A stretch of 64,000 bases of DNA, from the NCBI RefSeq assembly GCF_041916735.1, contig NZ_JAYRYY010000001.1; one strand, written 5' to 3'. Position numbers and translations under genes: made by a program. This document shows, piece after piece, positions 61,003-64,000 of the stretch (within the stretch, counting starts at the first letter, position 1; the number at the start of each line of letters is the position of its first letter). The notes below the pieces were generated by a model, which worked only from the letters and a program-made list of their open reading frames with translations, made no database searches and had not been told where the DNA came from. The DNA comes from Zoogloea sp016790385 (GTDB taxonomy: Bacteria > Pseudomonadota > Gammaproteobacteria > Burkholderiales > Rhodocyclaceae).

Positions 61003-62964
61003 TCAGACATCCGCCTCGACCGAGTCGCCCTTTTCCTCCATCCAGGCGCGGCGGCCGGAGGCTTCGCCCTTGCCCATGAGCAGGGTGAACATCTTCAGGG
61101 TGTCGTCGAAGGCTTCGGCGCGCACGTGCACCGGCAGCACCCGGCGGGTGGCCGGGTCCATGGTGGTTTCGCGTAGCTGGTCGGGGTTCATTTCGCCGAG
61201 GCCCTTGAAGCGCCCGACCTCGATGTGTTCGGGTTTGACCCCTTCATGGGTCAGGCGGTCGCGCAGGGAGCCGAGCTCCTGGTCGTCGAGGGCATAGAGC
61301 CGGCGCGGTGGGCGCTTTTTGCCCTGGGCCGGCACGTCGATACGGTAAAGGGGCGGCTGGGCGACGAAGATGTGGCCCTTCTCGATGAGCTTGGGGAAGT
61401 GGCGGAAGAACAGGGTCAGCAGCAGGGTCTGGATGTGGGAGCCGTCCACGTCCGCGTCCGACATGATGATGACCTTGCCATAGCGCAGCTCGGAGAGGTC
61501 GGGCGAGGAGTCGGGGGTGTGGGCGTCGACGCCAAGCGCCACCGCGATGTCGTGGATTTCGGCGTTGGCGAAGAGGCGTTCACGGTCAACTTCCCAGGCG
61601 TTCTGGACCTTGCCACGCAGGGGCAGGATGGCCTGGGTGTCCTTGTCCCGGGCCATCTTGGCGCTGCCGCCGGCGGAGTCGCCCTCGACCAGGAAGAGTT
61701 CGTTGCGCTCGATGTCCTCGGATTCGCAGTCGGAGAGCTTGCCCGGCAGAACGGCCACGCCAGAGGACTTGCGCTTTTCCACCTTCTGGGCAGCGCGGGC
61801 GCGGGCCTGGGCGGCCTTGATGGCCAGCTCGGCGAGCTTCTTGCCGTAATCGACGTGTTCGTTGAGCCACAGCTCGAAGGGGTCGCGGACCATGCGCGAC
61901 ACCAGCTGCACGGCATCGCGGCTGTTCAGGCGCTCCTTGGTCTGGCCCTGGAAGCTGGGGTCGAGGACCCGGGCGGAGAGCAGGAAGGAGGCGCGCCCGA
62001 AGGCGTCGTCGGCGGTCAGCTTGACGCCCTTGGGGAGCAGGGCGTGGTGGTCGATGAAGGCCTTGATGGCGGTGAAGATGCCGTCCCGCAGGCCGGCTTC
62101 GTGGGTGCCGCCGGCGGGGGTGGGGATGAGGTTGACGTAGGACTCGCGCACCGGGGCGCCTTCGGCGGTCCAGGCCACGGCCCAGGAGGCCCCTTCGCCG
62201 GCGGCGAAGGTCTCGTCGCCCTTGGGCGCGTACTTCTCGCCAGCAAAGAGCGGGATCCGCGGCTCGTCGGTAAGGGCCTCGGAGAGGTAGCCGCGCATGC
62301 CCTGCTCGAACAGCCATGTCCGGGTGTCGCCGCCTTCGATCGCCAGGCTGACTTCCAGCCCGGGCATCAGCACGGCCTTGGAGCGCAGCAGGCGCTCCAG
62401 CTCGCCACGGGGCAGGTCCGCGGCGTCGAAGTATTTGGCGTTGGGCCAGGCGCGCACGGTGGTGCCGCTGGCTTTCTTCGGCGCGTCGCCGACGCGGGCC
62501 AGGGGTTCGATCACGTCGCCGCCGGAAAACACCAGGCGGTGGCGTCCGCCGTCGCGCACGACTTCCACCTCAAGGCGGTGGGACAGGGCGTTGGTGACGG
62601 ACACGCCGACCCCGTGCAGGCCACCGGAGAAGCGGTAGGCCGAGTCGTCGTCGGTCTTGTTGAACTTGCCGCCGGCGTGCAGGCGGGTGAATACCACCTC
62701 GACGGTGGACACGCCTTCCACCGGGTGGATCTCGACGGGAATGCCGCGACCGTCGTCGGAGACGCTGACCGAGCCGTCCAGGTGCAGGGTGACGCCGATC
62801 TTCTTGCAGAAGCCGGCCATGGCCTCGTCGGCGGCGTTGTCGATGACTTCCTGGATGATGTGGAGCGGGTGCTCGGTGCGGGTGTACATCCCCGGCCGCT
62901 GTTTGACCGGCTCGAGGCCCTTCAGCACGGTGATGGAGTCGGCGTTGTAGGTCTTCTGGGTCAT
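61003..62964 (-). CDS. parE: DNA topoisomerase IV subunit B
   Basis: ATPase subunit of topoisomerase IV, 653 residues. The GHKL ATP site includes EVIDNAADEAMAGF and DDGRGIPVEIHP. The Toprim domain has EGDSAGGSAKMARD and SDADVDGSHIQTLLLTLF. The sequence PLRGKVQNAWEVDRERL is the ParE rather than GyrB version. The start is ATG 62962-62964 (family N-terminus TYNADSITVLKGLEPVKQRPGM); the long open frame upstream has no homology-like features. Confidence 0.96.
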   Translation of the reverse strand: MTQKTYNADSITVLKGLEPVKQRPGMYTRTEHPLHIIQEVIDNAADEAMAGFCKKIGVTLHLDGSVSVSDDGRGIPVEIHPVEGVSTVEVVFTRLHAGGKFNKTDDDSAYRFSGGLHGVGVSVTNALSHRLEVEVVRDGGRHRLVFSGGDVIEPLARVGDAPKKASGTTVRAWPNAKYFDAADLPRGELERLLRSKAVLMPGLEVSLAIEGGDTRTWLFEQGMRGYLSEALTDEPRIPLFAGEKYAPKGDETFAAGEGASWAVAWTAEGAPVRESYVNLIPTPAGGTHEAGLRDGIFTAIKAFIDHHALLPKGVKLTADDAFGRASFLLSARVLDPSFQGQTKERLNSRDAVQLVSRMVRDPFELWLNEHVDYGKKLAELAIKAAQARARAAQKVEKRKSSGVAVLPGKLSDCESEDIERNELFLVEGDSAGGSAKMARDKDTQAILPLRGKVQNAWEVDRERLFANAEIHDIAVALGVDAHTPDSSPDLSELRYGKVIIMSDADVDGSHIQTLLLTLFFRHFPKLIEKGHIFVAQPPLYRIDVPAQGKKRPPRRLYALDDQELGSLRDRLTHEGVKPEHIEVGRFKGLGEMNPDQLRETTMDPATRRVLPVHVRAEAFDDTLKMFTLLMGKGEASGRRAWMEEKGDSVEADV

Positions 62965-63059
62965 GCTGAAAATAAAGACAGGTGGGGTTCCGGAGCGCTG
63001 CGAACTATACCGTGCCGCCCGGCGCAGGGCGAGGGGGTAAGGGGGTGTCAGCAGTGCGA

Positions 63060-63539
63060 TCAGTGGCCGGGGTCGCTGCGCCCGGCGCTGTCGGCGGTCT
63101 GCCGGGCGATGCGCTGGAGCAGCGCGTCCGCCGCACGGGCGCCCGGTGAGTCTCCCAGCACTGTGCGCCAGGCAAGGTGCACCACGCCCGTTTCGTTGGG
63201 CAGGGTGTAGATGGCCATGGACAGGGGGCATTGGGCGGCATTGAGGGGGTTCTCGCGGGCCAGTTGCCAGGCGATGCGGGCGCTGCAGAAGTGCATCACC
63301 TCGGCGTCTGCATACACCGGCGCAGGCTGCTGGAGGGCTGCGCCCGTGCGTGCCAGCATGTCGCCAAAGCGGCTCGGTGGCGAAGGCACCAGCCCTTCGT
63401 TCTCGATGGCGTCCACCAGGGCCTCGCGGGCGTCGGCGTAGCGGGCCGGGGTGATGCTCAGGTGGACTAGGGCGTCATCGGCCACGGCTGGGCGGGCGAA
63501 GGGGCAAAGGGCGATGGCAACGAGGACCGCGCGCAGCAT
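63060..63539 (-). CDS. DUF302 exported protein
   Basis: Periplasmic protein of 159 residues with a signal peptide ending at ARPAVADD. The mature part fits DUF302 (small alpha/beta fold of unknown function, often in thiol or metal stress contexts): segments REALVDAIENEGLVPSPPSRFGDML, HFCSARIAWQLARENP and CPLSMAIYTLP are typical. The start is ATG 63537-63539; the frame continues upstream into the porin terminator. It lies 95 bases before parE on the same strand. Confidence 0.82.
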   Translation of the reverse strand: MLRAVLVAIALCPFARPAVADDALVHLSITPARYADAREALVDAIENEGLVPSPPSRFGDMLARTGAALQQPAPVYADAEVMHFCSARIAWQLARENPLNAAQCPLSMAIYTLPNETGVVHLAWRTVLGDSPGARAADALLQRIARQTADSAGRSDPGH

Positions 63540-63659
63540 GGGCGAAACTCCAACGGCTAGGGGTGAGTCAGGGCTGGGCAAGCGGGGTTGAAGATAGCAT
63601 TCCGGCCGCGTGGAGGACGAATCGACTTCTGCGGAAAACGCCGGGTGGCGGAAACACGG

Positions 63660-63687
63660 CAAAAAAATGGCGCCCCGAGGGGCGCCA
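63660..63687 (-). terminator. Rho-independent terminator after the porin gene
   Basis: On the minus strand TGGCGCCCC and GGGCGCCA pair around a short loop, followed by seven T residues. It lies 64 bases past the porin stop. Confidence 0.9.
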
Positions 63688-63750
63688 GAAGGAGGGAGAA
63701 ACACAACAGGGACCTACGTCGCCCGAAGGCGAAAAGGCTAAGAAAAGTGC

Positions 63751-64000
63751 TTAGAAGAACAGAATGGCGCCAGCGGACAAGGTGCGGTTCTTGGTCTCGC
63801 TGTCATCCACGGTGCTGGTGATCTTTTCCTGGTTCAGTTCGCCAACCAGGGTCACGAACTTGTTCAGGCTGTGATAGACGCCGAGGGTGTAGGCCTTGTT
63901 CTTGCGCTCGTTGCCGGCGCCCAGGACACCATCGTTGTCCTTGTTCTGGCCAAAGTTGATGCCGAACTTGGTCTTGTTGAGCTGGTAGGTGCCTTGCAGG
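63751..64000 (-). CDS. Gram-negative porin, C-terminal part (runs off the window)
   Basis: The last 82 residues of an outer-membrane trimeric porin of the betaproteobacterial OmpC-like type. The strands alternate polar and apolar residues (QLNKTKFGINFGQNKD, AYTLGVYHSLNKFVTLVGEL). The chain ends TLSAGAILFF, with the terminal phenylalanine required for barrel insertion. The stop is TAA at 63751-63753. The N-terminus is beyond the window. Confidence 0.88.
   Translation of the reverse strand, partial: LQGTYQLNKTKFGINFGQNKDNDGVLGAGNERKNKAYTLGVYHSLNKFVTLVGELNQEKITSTVDDSETKNRTLSAGAILFF

Overview
The window is GC-rich, densely coded, and looks like chromosome of a betaproteobacterium, most likely Rhodocyclales (Azoarcus, Thauera, Aromatoleum or Zoogloea-like). 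The reasons are a DmpR/MopR-controlled multicomponent phenol hydroxylase with a meta-cleavage pathway, a polyhydroxyalkanoate phasin, a PEP-CTERM protein, a fused indolepyruvate ferredoxin oxidoreductase, and a DUF1302/DUF1329/RND membrane cluster. The taxonomic call is inference from gene content only.

Layout. (1) 1-4360: phosphate block, with a partial phoX diverging from pstSCAB and a candidate Pho box for each side. (2) 4425-7151: phasin and a long propionate/acyl-CoA transferase, both on the minus strand. (3) 7269-15297: an operon with a second, incomplete set of meta-pathway enzymes (semialdehyde dehydrogenase, dienoate hydratase, oxalocrotonate decarboxylase), a fused 2-oxoacid:ferredoxin oxidoreductase and a BenE-type transporter. 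(4) 15298-17415: accessory patch with palindromes, an Xre-RES toxin-antitoxin pair and a PEP-CTERM gene broken by an amber codon. (5) 17608-29045: phenol oxidation, comprising dmpR, a displaced ferredoxin (dmpQ), an inserted DUF2868/DUF3482 pair, a UAS plus sigma-54 promoter, dmpKLMNOP and catechol 2,3-dioxygenase. (6) 29075-34109: a PAS-GGDEF-EAL protein, a FIST sensor and a GntR/FCD regulator. (7) 34203-41709: a complete lower meta pathway (GlcG/HbpS-like protein, dmpC-D-E, an SDR, dmpF-G-H-I). (8) 41784-48884: YCF48-like lipoprotein, RND/MMPL pump, DUF1302, DUF1329 and a DUF1329 remnant. (9) 48920-64000: housekeeping and mixed genes (glutamine amidotransferase-like hydrolase, PpnN, SDR, a second GGDEF-EAL protein, exonuclease, parC, two lipoproteins, CobW GTPase, parE, DUF302, partial porin).

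How it fits together. Phenol is hydroxylated to catechol by DmpKLMNOP and cleaved by the 2,3-dioxygenase (which the ferredoxin reactivates). DmpC/D/E/F/G/H/I then convert the product to pyruvate and acetyl-CoA, and the DUF1302/DUF1329/RND block probably handles movement of the substrate or a related compound across the envelope. DmpR keeps every residue known to bind phenol and zinc in MopR.

The most interesting signal is non-coding. The sequence AAAATCTCGAGAA occurs in four intergenic regions, before dmpQ, dmpK, the dioxygenase gene and the lower-pathway operon, and a degenerate version lies before the incomplete meta operon. In two cases the palindrome is followed about 19-20 bp later by a second TCGAGA half-site lying within a sigma-70 promoter. 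The GntR/FCD gene diverges from one of these promoters. I infer a dedicated repressor regulon layered over DmpR activation. No rRNA, tRNA, CRISPR array or intact insertion sequence was seen.
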